Origin: CAKZNE01 sp963976435
GTDB taxonomy: Bacteria > Bacteroidota > Bacteroidia > Flavobacteriales > Schleiferiaceae
Length of the DNA: 64,000 nt
Reading direction: 5' to 3'
NCBI GenBank assembly: GCA_963976435.1
Contig: CAXBKQ010000013.1
Span: 56,595-120,594 of the forward strand
Shown in pieces: positions 30,501-37,912 of the stretch (positions are counted from its first letter, which is position 1; the number at the start of each line of letters is the position of its first letter). Made by a program: the position numbers and the translations under genes. Below the pieces are notes generated by a model that was not told where the DNA came from, made no database searches, and worked only from the letters and a program-made list of their open reading frames with translations.

Positions 30501-31933
30501 GGGATAGCCAATTTGGAAATGGCTATGTTTCTGGAAGCATAGAGCATAATAACTTTAAAGATTTTTATTTAGATCTTTCCATTCAAGCTAAGGAGTTGAT
30601 GGCCCTTAACACTACAGCAAGCACAGAAGGTTCCTATTTTGGAAGGGCATTTGTAAGTGGCGAGGTGAAAATAATCGGTCCTCCTGGAGCTATTGATATT
30701 AACGCCAATGTAAAAGCAGTAAAAAATTCTAGTTTTTTCCTAGCTCTAGATGCAGCAAGAGAGGTGAATCAATCTGATTTTGTGAGCTTTGTACCAGCCC
30801 CAGAAGAAAGTGATTCTATAGAAGAAAGGCTAGAAAGACGAAATACCTTTGAACGTGGACTGGAGTTGAATTTCAATATCACTGTGGATCAGACTTCCAT
30901 GGTAAAAGTTCTTTGGGATCAAAGCACCGGAACAGGCCTTACAGGCTATGGAGATGGAGTATTGAAATTGAGGATAAGCAACAATCAAGATATTCAAATG
31001 TTTGGCACCTATACTATTGATAGAGGAAATTATCTATTGTCTTTAGCCAATATTATTAAGCGAGATTTCCAGGTGGAAAGGGGAGGAACTGTAGCTTGGA
31101 ATGGAAATCCAGTGGAGCCTATAGTAAATATCAGCGCCACCTATGCCACTCGGGCCGATCCGAGTGTATTGGTACCTAATTACGATGGTGGAAGAACGGC
31201 GGTAAATGTATTCATGAATTTATCTGGGGAGCTGAGCGATAGAAATATAACCTTCAACCTCACATTGCCTAGTGCTCCTTCTTCAACACAAACCGCTATT
31301 GCCAGCCGTTTAATTGACGATGATAAAATGATTCACCAAGTTTTTTCACTGTTGGCAACAAATAGTTTCGCTCCAAATGATGGTTTAGGAGGTGGACTAA
31401 ATGATGTAGCCAATCCATTGGATGTTTTAGCAGGGCAGGCGAGCAGCTGGATCAGTCAAATGACCGGGGATTATGCTGTTAATTTAGGATATCAAAATGC
31501 TGGAAGCTCTACCAATACTACCACAGGTACAGGGGTTTCACAAGAGGAGGTAGAAATAGGAGTTTCTAAAAAATTCTTTAAAGATAGAGTAACCATAAAC
31601 GGTAGAGTAGGAGTAGCTGTAGGTGAAAACCAAAGGTCTGATCAGTTTGCTGGTGACTTTGAAGTAGAGTATAATATTACCGAAGATGGAAGGTTTAGAA
31701 CAAAAGCTTTTAACAGGTCTGTACAGGATCAATATTCCATAACGGAACAAAATTACCAGCAGGGAATAGGGCTATCATATCGCTTAGATTTTAATACCTG
31801 GGGTGAGTTTTTTAATGTTCTTTTTCACCAAAAAAAGAAGGATAAAGAAAAATCGGAAAATCCAGACTCCGACGGAAAAAAGGAAGACTTACCAGATGGG
31901 AGTATAGACAAGGAAAAGGATTTAAAACAATAG
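27530..31933 (+). CDS. TamB-like translocation/assembly module (AsmA/DUF490 family)
   Basis: A 1467-residue inner-membrane-anchored, periplasm-spanning protein of the TamB/YtfN type, thought in the family to form a beta-rich groove that carries lipids or assists outer-membrane protein assembly. The bulk is repetitive beta structure, and the C-terminal DUF490 domain is clear (GTGLTGYGDGVLKLRISN, GTYTIDRGNYLLSL, FQVERGGTVAWNGNPVEPIVNISATY, then a barrel-like FFKDRVTINGRVGV segment). The C-terminus is highly charged. The start is uncertain: the first canonical start codon is TTG at 27530, but the same frame stays open back to 27464. That upstream part encodes the hydrophobic anchor expected at a TamB N-terminus (R-R-L-V-K-I-I-V-R-I-F-L-S-I-L). 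The real start is probably a rare codon near 27476. Confidence 0.85.
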   Translation: MLMLSFVMSFESTQSWAAKKASNWLNKNYELQTSLAGLKYSFPNKFKINELYIPDEEGDTLIYSKSLRFQLTAFNSKSNSLIAHDIELIDAKYYQLIKEGDSLSNLQKFTRKFKSNAPKEEKPSFKLNLKRIIFKNSNFRLEDINCDVCTTFWLENIDLDLKKFDLDGPEIMANINRLKSKNKYHFDIDNLQGDFLYSAEELSLKDAIIETPLSYLKGSFSLNYDSTKAFKNFLEEVNINANFSDSSQVASEDIETFADKFPRFGDIGIEGLITGTVNNLKADAIVFRWGESSIFQGNLNILDPGNKESFYIKAEDALLLSSSEDIENMIGVFTDSAMPPQIALLEDIEFNGSFNGFLDEFRTNGSLKSSLGLVSANLFFDNKQLDMVAYQGQLTLDQFDLAKVVGDSSFGRLSADMSLNGKGFDPNEMETSLLANVDLFEFKDYPYQGTKIDGSISKGNFIGELQINDPNLKFDFNGQASLNREISQYDFKAKLDTANLFALNLSTDSISNISSEMDINFKAKNYDRWQGTIKVHNTGVRNSKDSYFFEDIVVESNSFQDSNKYINVESNILDLEIKGEYTLAKIRDAFAFHFQKYNSLGTKEIMAPVADFSFDMLVKDMKVISEVFIPELWVEPNSKISGRYFTDLALLDFNLNSPGIEYKQNILEAIDLKYFSSEQSSKITFDIFYASLANGLQIDSLILANQLRGDSLFFDFNCAIRDSIRSDIDLLGYAVKSPEQGYNFGLRESSFNIGEEDFFFNDKNLIHIDTGGVYIEDLILYGDGEKILVNGNISKSQYEVLRVDIEGFNMDLVNYFIGSEKSKFRGEIHGGIILSQSLTDHPRFASNLYVDSLSVNENLLGDMSLLSNWIYGSNKIPIDLNIASDSLKLFELKGDYYVNAEEELDMKLKFNRFKLFIFNPFIEGIGENLRGFANGDLIVKGNLEQPSIQGDIKLIKVGMMVSILETNYNLDGIPLIRVDDNKLKLDNVRIRDSQFGNGYVSGSIEHNNFKDFYLDLSIQAKELMALNTTASTEGSYFGRAFVSGEVKIIGPPGAIDINANVKAVKNSSFFLALDAAREVNQSDFVSFVPAPEESDSIEERLERRNTFERGLELNFNITVDQTSMVKVLWDQSTGTGLTGYGDGVLKLRISNNQDIQMFGTYTIDRGNYLLSLANIIKRDFQVERGGTVAWNGNPVEPIVNISATYATRADPSVLVPNYDGGRTAVNVFMNLSGELSDRNITFNLTLPSAPSSTQTAIASRLIDDDKMIHQVFSLLATNSFAPNDGLGGGLNDVANPLDVLAGQASSWISQMTGDYAVNLGYQNAGSSTNTTTGTGVSQEEVEIGVSKKFFKDRVTINGRVGVAVGENQRSDQFAGDFEVEYNITEDGRFRTKAFNRSVQDQYSITEQNYQQGIGLSYRLDFNTWGEFFNVLFHQKKKDKEKSENPDSDGKKEDLPDGSIDKEKDLKQ

Positions 31934-31937
31934 TAGG

Positions 31938-32303
31938 CTATTTCTTTTTTCTCTTGCTGGCCTTTGCTAATGGGTTAAAAGCTAGGCATAAATCTACCCA
32001 GTAATTTAGGTCTGCCTCCAGATCAAATCCTGATGATTTCACAAAAATATAGCCCCTCATCGGTCTACCCGTAAAATCCATAGCTAAGCAATCTTCTTTT
32101 TCCATTTCCTTAATATAGGCTTCTTCACCTATTCTGGCCATTAGTAGAGATTCTCCACTTTTCTTATCGATGTGTATGCCGCAGAGCATTTTATCGTCAA
32201 CCTTAAAGCATAATCCTCCCATCATTTTCAATTCAGATGAGGAGATCCCTTTTTCTTTTAGATTAATTCGAATTCTTTCTGCTAAATATTCGTCAAATGC
32301 CAT
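31938..32303 (-). CDS. TfoX/Sxy N-terminal domain protein
   Basis: 121 residues matching the TfoX N-terminal domain: MAFDEYLAERIR at the start, KMMGGLCFKVDDKMLCGI at about 26-43, and a C-terminal MDFTGRPMRGYIFV segment. The C-terminus is strongly basic (KASKRKKK). TfoX/Sxy controls competence in gamma-proteobacteria, but the single-domain proteins common in Bacteroidota have no demonstrated role, so no competence function is assigned. It lies 44 bases downstream of ribB as the last gene of the ftsK-to-tfoX minus-strand run. It converges on the TamB-like gene with a four-base gap. Confidence 0.8.
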   Translation of the reverse strand: MAFDEYLAERIRINLKEKGISSSELKMMGGLCFKVDDKMLCGIHIDKKSGESLLMARIGEEAYIKEMEKEDCLAMDFTGRPMRGYIFVKSSGFDLEADLNYWVDLCLAFNPLAKASKRKKK

Positions 32304-32347
32304 TTTTTTCCTTTAGCAGCAATTTAGAAAATTATTATGGATGAAAA

Positions 32348-33487
32348 TCACATGGTAACATTCTCAACAATGGTCAAACCATAACCCGTTATTCCTACGC
32401 GTTTAATAGGATTGTTGGTTAAAAGTTTTACCTGGCTAATTCCCAGGTCATGAAGGATTTGAGCACCAACGCCAAAGTCTCTATTATCTTTGGCAAAGCT
32501 TACCTTTTTGGAACGACTAGAATTCTCCTTAAAATCTCTAATTCTTTTTAAGAGGTCGTCTGTAGATCTGTTTTGGTTCATATAAACCACAGCGCCTTTT
32601 CCTTCCTCAGCTACCTTTTTCAGTGCCTTTTTCAGTTGAACACTAGTGTCGGAGGTAAGTATTTCAAAAATATCATTGGCAACGCTGGCGGAATGCATCC
32701 TCACCAAAACAGTCTCGTTTTTTTCCCATTCCCCTAAAGTTAGGGCAATATGAATTTGGTGGTTGGTAGTTTGCTCATAAACCTTGAGATTAAAAGGCCC
32801 ATATTCAGTTTGCAATTCAAATTCCTCCTTTTTCTCAATAAGAGATTCAAGACTCATCCTATAGGCTACAAGGTCCTCAATACTAATGAGTTTTAAATCA
32901 TGCTTTTTTGCCACCTCTGTTAGTTGAGGCAGCCTAGCCATGGTTCCATCTTCATTCAATATTTCAACTAGTATTCCCGCTGGTTTAAAACCCGCAAGTC
33001 TTGCAAGGTCTATTGCCGCTTCTGTATGCCCAGTTCTCCTTAAAACTCCGCCTTGTTTTGCTTTTAATGGAAAAATATGACCAGGCCTTCCTAAATCGCT
33101 TGGTTTGGTATTTTCATCAACAAGAGATTGAATGGTTTTAGCACGATCATGAACTGAAATGCCTGTTGTACAGCCATGGCCAATAAGGTCTACCGAAACA
33201 GTAAACTGTGTATGGTGCAAAACGGTATTATTCTCCACCATCATATTCAGATCAAGTTCATCGCACCTTTCCTCAGTAAGGGGTGCACAGATTAATCCAC
33301 GACCATAGGTGGCCATAAAGTTGATCATTTCCGGACTTACCGCTTCTGCTGCAGCAATAAAATCTCCTTCATTTTCTCGATCTTCATCATCCACCACAAT
33401 AACCACCTTTCCTTGGCGAATATCTTCAATGGCTTCTTCTATACTATTGAGTTTAGTTTTGGTTTCTGTTTGTGGGCTGCCAGACAT
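32348..33487 (-). CDS. ribB: 3,4-dihydroxy-2-butanone-4-phosphate synthase fused to a degenerate GTP cyclohydrolase II domain
   Basis: The N-terminal domain (about 1-212) makes the four-carbon precursor of riboflavin from ribulose 5-phosphate: the acidic loop DDEDRENEGDF (33-43), HHTQFTVSVD, GHGCTTGIS, DLGRPGHIFPL and RRTGHTEAAIDL are intact. The C-terminal domain (about 225-379) aligns throughout with GTP cyclohydrolase II, including RDFGVGAQILHDLG and LLTNNP. However, the three zinc-binding cysteines are replaced by S268, S279 and T281, and the RQEGRGIGL segment has become NQNRSTDDL (304-312). It therefore should not hydrolyse GTP, and a separate RibA must exist elsewhere. Brutinel and colleagues described a comparable ribB-plus-dead-ribA architecture in Proteobacteria (from memory). 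The gene start overlaps the GT2 gene end by 35 bases. Confidence 0.9.
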   Translation of the reverse strand: MSGSPQTETKTKLNSIEEAIEDIRQGKVVIVVDDEDRENEGDFIAAAEAVSPEMINFMATYGRGLICAPLTEERCDELDLNMMVENNTVLHHTQFTVSVDLIGHGCTTGISVHDRAKTIQSLVDENTKPSDLGRPGHIFPLKAKQGGVLRRTGHTEAAIDLARLAGFKPAGILVEILNEDGTMARLPQLTEVAKKHDLKLISIEDLVAYRMSLESLIEKKEEFELQTEYGPFNLKVYEQTTNHQIHIALTLGEWEKNETVLVRMHSASVANDIFEILTSDTSVQLKKALKKVAEEGKGAVVYMNQNRSTDDLLKRIRDFKENSSRSKKVSFAKDNRDFGVGAQILHDLGISQVKLLTNNPIKRVGITGYGLTIVENVTM

Positions 33488-34619
33488 TTGATTTTACTCC
33501 TTTTAAATAAATAAAAAACCCCTTTAATAAGGCGAGGTTCATATGAATAAAGTGGCCAGGGTATTTTAATAGGCCAATACTTTTATTTTGCGAAAATAAG
33601 ATACCCAATGTTCCTAAAACAATGAAAAGGAAATATAATCCTGAAAAGCTTTGGAAGAACAAAGAGTCTTTGCTTAAAATTAGAGAGGAAAGCAATAGAA
33701 GAATAAGAAAAAATGGAGTAAGCCATCTTAAAATTTTATGCGATAAAAAACTAAATCCAATAGGTTTAAATCTTTTGATAATCAAGCCTTTAAACCTTCC
33801 TAAATTTTGAAAATTGCCGATAGATATTCTTACCTTCCTTTTAAATTCTTCATTTTTATCGGTGCTTACATCCTCAAAACAAATAGCATGGGAATTAAAC
33901 AAGACTTGATAGCCTTTCTCTATTACACTCAGGCTCACAAAAAAGTCTTCCATGAAAAAACGAGGTGGAATTTGAGGAAACAATTCCCTTTTTATGGCAT
34001 AGCAACCTCCTTCTAAGCCCATAGCAGCTTTAAAAAGCAGAGATTCTGCAGATTTAATTTTATTTTCCAATTGCAGATATGAATCCTCTTGTTTGCTGAT
34101 TCCGGAGCTTTGGTGTTTGTCATATACTATCCTACCACCAACAGCACCTACCTTATTATTTAAGGGACGAATTAATTCTTCAATGGTATTGGCTTTGAAA
34201 ATAATATTAGCATCCGTTAGAATTAATATTTCCGCCTTCGATTCTTTTACCAAATCATTAATAATTCCTGACTTTCCAGTTCTTGATTTAAAAGATTTTA
34301 AATTTAGATTCGGATAGTGACCTTGCAGTTTTTGTATTATGGTTTCGCTGGCATCCGTACTATTATCCGAACCTATTCGCAGGCTTATTTTTTCTTTGGG
34401 ATAGTTGCTATTAAAGCAGCTGTGAATTTTTTTTTCTATTACGGATTCTTCGTTGTAGGCGGCGAAAATTATTTCCACATTTGGGTATTCCCTCAGGTCA
34501 TCCTCAATTTTCCAGTTCTTGATTTTAGAAAATAAAATCATAAAAAGGGGATAGAAAATATAAGTTTGAAATATCCCGAACAGGCAAAGAGCAAAAATTA
34601 TTTGAAAGAATAAAATCAT
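33453..34619 (-). CDS. Membrane glycosyltransferase, family 2
   Basis: 388 residues. An N-terminal membrane helix (1-30) precedes a GT-A fold: VEIIFAAYNEESVIEKKI, then IGSDNSTDASETI, and the metal-binding DAN at LILTDANIIF (about residue 137). A GGCYAIKRELF acceptor-site segment, the MEDFFVS motif and a FKRKVRIS basic motif follow. Two or three membrane helices close the protein (about 290-370), as in processive or lipid-linked polysaccharide synthases. The donor and acceptor sugars cannot be told from sequence. It overlaps the upstream GT4 gene by four bases (ATGA) and the downstream ribB by 35 bases, so translation is probably coupled. Confidence 0.88.
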   Translation of the reverse strand: MILFFQIIFALCLFGIFQTYIFYPLFMILFSKIKNWKIEDDLREYPNVEIIFAAYNEESVIEKKIHSCFNSNYPKEKISLRIGSDNSTDASETIIQKLQGHYPNLNLKSFKSRTGKSGIINDLVKESKAEILILTDANIIFKANTIEELIRPLNNKVGAVGGRIVYDKHQSSGISKQEDSYLQLENKIKSAESLLFKAAMGLEGGCYAIKRELFPQIPPRFFMEDFFVSLSVIEKGYQVLFNSHAICFEDVSTDKNEEFKRKVRISIGNFQNLGRFKGLIIKRFKPIGFSFLSHKILRWLTPFFLILLLLSSLILSKDSLFFQSFSGLYFLFIVLGTLGILFSQNKSIGLLKYPGHFIHMNLALLKGFFIYLKGVKSNVWQPTNRNQN

Positions 34620-35809
34620 AGATTTTTATAGAATTTCAAAAGTTTTTCTCCCAAATATCGGTTGGAATAATTTTTCTCGATGGTTTTTCTGGCTTCTCTT
34701 CCTAAATCATTTCTAAGTTTTTCATTTTCCAAAAGTTGAAGGATGGCTTCTGCGAATGGTTCAGGTTCATCTTCCAAAAGTATATCCCTACCATTTTTTA
34801 CCAAAATTCCTTCAGCACCAATTGTTGTTGAAACCATTGGTCTAGAAAGGGCCATGTTTTCAATAATCTTTATTCTCATCCCACTTCCAGCTAATAGGGG
34901 TATTATATTGATCTTGGAAGAGCTTATAAAATCCGGCATGGAATCTACTTCGCCCACAATTTCTAAACCTGGAATATCCAAACTTTCAAATTTTTCGGGG
35001 ATATGTCTTCCGGCTATTGCCATTTTAATTGGCCTATTTTTTTTGCTTAAGATAGGCCAAACAAAATTCAGAAACCACTCTAAACCCTGGACATTTGGCT
35101 TCCAATCGAAACTTGCTAAATAACTAATATCATAAATAGGACGGGAGCCTTGCTTTTTATACTCTCCTTTAATATCTATTCCACAAGGTATATCCATTGC
35201 CTTGCCTTTAAAGCCATAACTTCTAAAAGTTTCCAAATCTGCAGCTGTAATACTTACTAGCGCATCAATTTTGTTTAGAGTTTGTAATTCAAATTTTTTA
35301 AGTCTTTTTACCTGTAATCTCAAATAGTATTTCAATAAAATATTGGCTTCATTTTCGGCTGTTCTTTCCCAAATTTGAAATTCTACATTATGGGCTCTTA
35401 GGCTAATCTTGGCATTAGAATTTTTCCGGATAAATGGCAAATAAACAGCCATAGCCAAGCCTTCCAGTTGAATGATATCAAATTTATTGGCTTTGAGGAT
35501 TTCGGCAAGTTTATTTTCAAATTTTTCGGACCAAAACCTAGAAATGTGAAAGGCTTGGTTTCCTAAAAGATTTTTTAGGCTATTCCCAAAATTGATGTCG
35601 GTATTAAGATTTACCCATTCCATTTTAAGCTTTTCAGGCTTATTATTGAGAATGTCGTTTTTGGATTTATAATGCTTGTTGGTGTTGATACTTAATAAAT
35701 AAAGATCCGAATGGTTTGCCATTAAACCATCAATCATACTTTCAATGGCAATGCTACTGCCATCATTTGCAGGGTAGGGGACCTTATTGCTTAAAACCAG
35801 AATTTTCAA
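34616..35809 (-). CDS. Glycosyltransferase, family 4 (GT-B)
   Basis: 397 residues without membrane helices. The N-terminus KILVLSNKVPYPANDGSSIA is typical of GT4 enzymes, and the C-terminal Rossmann domain shows ISYLASFDWKPNVQGLEWF, an IAGRHIPE strand, and the nucleotide-sugar-binding E-x7-E region with PLLAGSGMRIKIIENMALSRPMV. It probably adds a sugar to a cell-surface glycan or LPS-type precursor at the cytoplasmic face; the specific sugar is unknown. The start is TTG at 35809, four bases after the LptF/G-like stop, and the stop overlaps the GT2 start, so these genes share one transcript. Confidence 0.88.
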   Translation of the reverse strand: MKILVLSNKVPYPANDGSSIAIESMIDGLMANHSDLYLLSINTNKHYKSKNDILNNKPEKLKMEWVNLNTDINFGNSLKNLLGNQAFHISRFWSEKFENKLAEILKANKFDIIQLEGLAMAVYLPFIRKNSNAKISLRAHNVEFQIWERTAENEANILLKYYLRLQVKRLKKFELQTLNKIDALVSITAADLETFRSYGFKGKAMDIPCGIDIKGEYKKQGSRPIYDISYLASFDWKPNVQGLEWFLNFVWPILSKKNRPIKMAIAGRHIPEKFESLDIPGLEIVGEVDSMPDFISSSKINIIPLLAGSGMRIKIIENMALSRPMVSTTIGAEGILVKNGRDILLEDEPEPFAEAILQLLENEKLRNDLGREARKTIEKNYSNRYLGEKLLKFYKNL

Positions 35810-35813
35810 GCCG

Positions 35814-37253
35814 CTATTTCTTTGATTTTGTAAAGATGCTTTTTATTATTCGAATCGGTTTCGAGTAAAGTTCCTGATTAAATATGGCACTATCTGTAGC
35901 CGATTTATAGGTTAGCCAAACACCAATTGGAAAAAGATAGAAATTCGCCGTCCAAATGGCTCTAAATGGACTCCAAACCAATTCCCTTCCCAGTTTTTCA
36001 AAAGAATATCCTGTAACATGATAAATAATAAAGATAAAAACGGAAATGACCACGGGCATACCCATTCCACCTTTGCGAATTATGGCTCCCAAAGGTGCAC
36101 CGATAAAGAACAAAACAATACAAGAAAAGGAAATTGAAAATTTCTTTTGCCATTCCAGCCAATGCCTGGCTAATAGCTTTTTACGCCATAGGTACTCTTG
36201 TTCTGTATTGTCGAAATAGGCCTTATTACTTCTTGCTATGCGAAGAGCATTTTGAATAACTCTATCCCTGTCTGAAGAGTTCTGGATATTTGCAATAATA
36301 GTATCGCTCAATATTCTTGTTTCCTTCTTGCTGCTGTCTTTCTTTTCTCTTACTGATGTAAAAGAGTATTTTGAAACCATTTGAGTATTAAACTCTTTTT
36401 TTCTTTCCGCGAATTTATTTTCTAAAGAATCTACAGCATTTTCCAATTGTCTGATATTTAGCATATCATAATCCTTTCTTTCTCCCGATCGTAAATCGCC
36501 AGTTTGAAAACTTGAAAGGTTGAATTTTATAAGGCTCCTTTTGAATTTAGATTTGGTGAAGGGGTAATTATCTCTTTCATCAACTTTTTTCGGGAAAATA
36601 TCCTCGTAGGAGGCTCCATTAAAGAGGTCTATATTTAAATAAAGTTCATCTTCCGAAACGGTCATCACTCCGCTTTCGGCAGTAATCACCTTCATATTGC
36701 CAATATTGTCGCTATGATCATAAATGTAAATATCCCTTAAATCATTATTGTCATCGCCTAGTTTTTCTCCAATTTTTATGGAGTAGCCTTCAATACCATT
36801 ATAAAAAGTTCCTTCCCGAATATTTAAAGCAGGTTTTTTATGAGTAATATTTTTTAGGAGGGTTTGGCTTTTAAGATTGGCTACCGGAATTACATAATTG
36901 GCAAAGAGAAACTGTCCAAATGCCAAAATAATCATAAACATTATTAAAGGACGCATAACCCTAATTAGAGATAGTCCTGAGGATTTAAAGGCGGCCATTT
37001 CATAATGTTCGCCCAAAGTTCCAAATGTCATGATAGAAGAAAGAAGAATGGCTAAAGGTAAAGCCATTGGAACCACTGTTGCCGAAGTATAAAAAAGTAA
37101 TTCAGCGATATAATACCATTCTACTCCGCGGCCAACTAGATCATCAATGTATTTCCACACAAACTGCATTAAAAGGAAGAGCACCATCACAATAAAAGTG
37201 ATGAAGAATGGCCTTATAAAGGAGCGAAGTACAAAGCGATCTATAAGTTTCAT
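35814..37253 (-). CDS. LptF/LptG family LPS-export permease
   Basis: 479 residues with three N-terminal and three C-terminal membrane helices flanking a periplasmic beta-jellyroll domain, the LptF/G topology. Landmarks are MKLIDRFVLRSFIRPFF at the N-terminus, MALPLAILLSSIMTFGTLGEHYEMAAFKSSGLS in helices two to three, and FIGAPLGAIIRKGGMG before helix five. A charged helical insert (about 265-345) lies between the jellyroll and the C-terminal helices, as often seen in Bacteroidota. It works with LptB and a partner subunit to pull lipopolysaccharide from the inner membrane. Its ATG overlaps the stop of the lolA-like gene by one base (TAATG). Confidence 0.9.
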   Translation of the reverse strand: MKLIDRFVLRSFIRPFFITFIVMVLFLLMQFVWKYIDDLVGRGVEWYYIAELLFYTSATVVPMALPLAILLSSIMTFGTLGEHYEMAAFKSSGLSLIRVMRPLIMFMIILAFGQFLFANYVIPVANLKSQTLLKNITHKKPALNIREGTFYNGIEGYSIKIGEKLGDDNNDLRDIYIYDHSDNIGNMKVITAESGVMTVSEDELYLNIDLFNGASYEDIFPKKVDERDNYPFTKSKFKRSLIKFNLSSFQTGDLRSGERKDYDMLNIRQLENAVDSLENKFAERKKEFNTQMVSKYSFTSVREKKDSSKKETRILSDTIIANIQNSSDRDRVIQNALRIARSNKAYFDNTEQEYLWRKKLLARHWLEWQKKFSISFSCIVLFFIGAPLGAIIRKGGMGMPVVISVFIFIIYHVTGYSFEKLGRELVWSPFRAIWTANFYLFPIGVWLTYKSATDSAIFNQELYSKPIRIIKSIFTKSKK

Positions 37254-37900
37254 TACTCAGCTATATAATAACCTTCGTAATTGGCTTTGTTGAAAATGAA
37301 ATAATCTTTAGGAAGTTTTTTGTTGGGTGCATATTCGGTAATGGTGAAAGTGGTAATAGTGCCATTACTAGCCCATTGTTTCACCTCTTTTACTCGTAGA
37401 GATTTTTTATCCATCACTACCATTATCTGTTTCACCTCTTCAGAGGCATTGGGCTTCAGTAAAATATAAAGCACATCACGCCCTTTTTCCTTTACCGTTT
37501 TATCAATTTTATAACTATAGCCTTTTTGATAGCTACTTAAAATTTTCACCGGACTAACGGCCTGGCTTTCATTTTCTTCATATTCAGTAACCTGTACTTC
37601 TTCATCTTCTTCGAGAATGGTATAAATTTTATTTCCTTGTTTGATCTGTTCTGTACCTAGAAAATTTAAATGAAAGTCATCTTCTTTAATAGCGATATTC
37701 CCTTCCTCTGTTTGAACAACCGGTGGTTCTACTTTATTATTTTCAAAAGTGTAAGTAAAGCCTAAGTAGATGTGATCATTGGCTTCCAAACGTTGTGCAG
37801 CTTTGGCTAAATATTGTTTGGCTTTAGCACTTGTGTTCTGTGCTTCTAAACTAAAACTGCTTATTAAAGCAAAGAATAAAATGGCTATGATTCCTTTCAT
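37253..37900 (-). CDS. LolA-like periplasmic lipoprotein carrier
   Basis: 215 residues with a cleavable signal peptide (MKGIIAILFFALISSFSLEA). The mature part follows the LolA fold pattern: an initial helix (AKAKQYLAKAAQRLEAN), then strands including YLGFTYTFEN and FHLNFLGTEQIKQGNKIYTI, then VMDKKSLRVKEVKQWASNGTITTFTI near the C-terminus. LolA shuttles lipoproteins from the inner to the outer membrane. It lies between ftsK (12-base gap) and the LptF/G-like gene (one-base overlap), a grouping that fits outer-membrane biogenesis. Confidence 0.85.
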   Translation of the reverse strand: MKGIIAILFFALISSFSLEAQNTSAKAKQYLAKAAQRLEANDHIYLGFTYTFENNKVEPPVVQTEEGNIAIKEDDFHLNFLGTEQIKQGNKIYTILEEDEEVQVTEYEENESQAVSPVKILSSYQKGYSYKIDKTVKEKGRDVLYILLKPNASEEVKQIMVVMDKKSLRVKEVKQWASNGTITTFTITEYAPNKKLPKDYFIFNKANYEGYYIAE

Positions 37901-37912
37901 TATAAATCGGTA

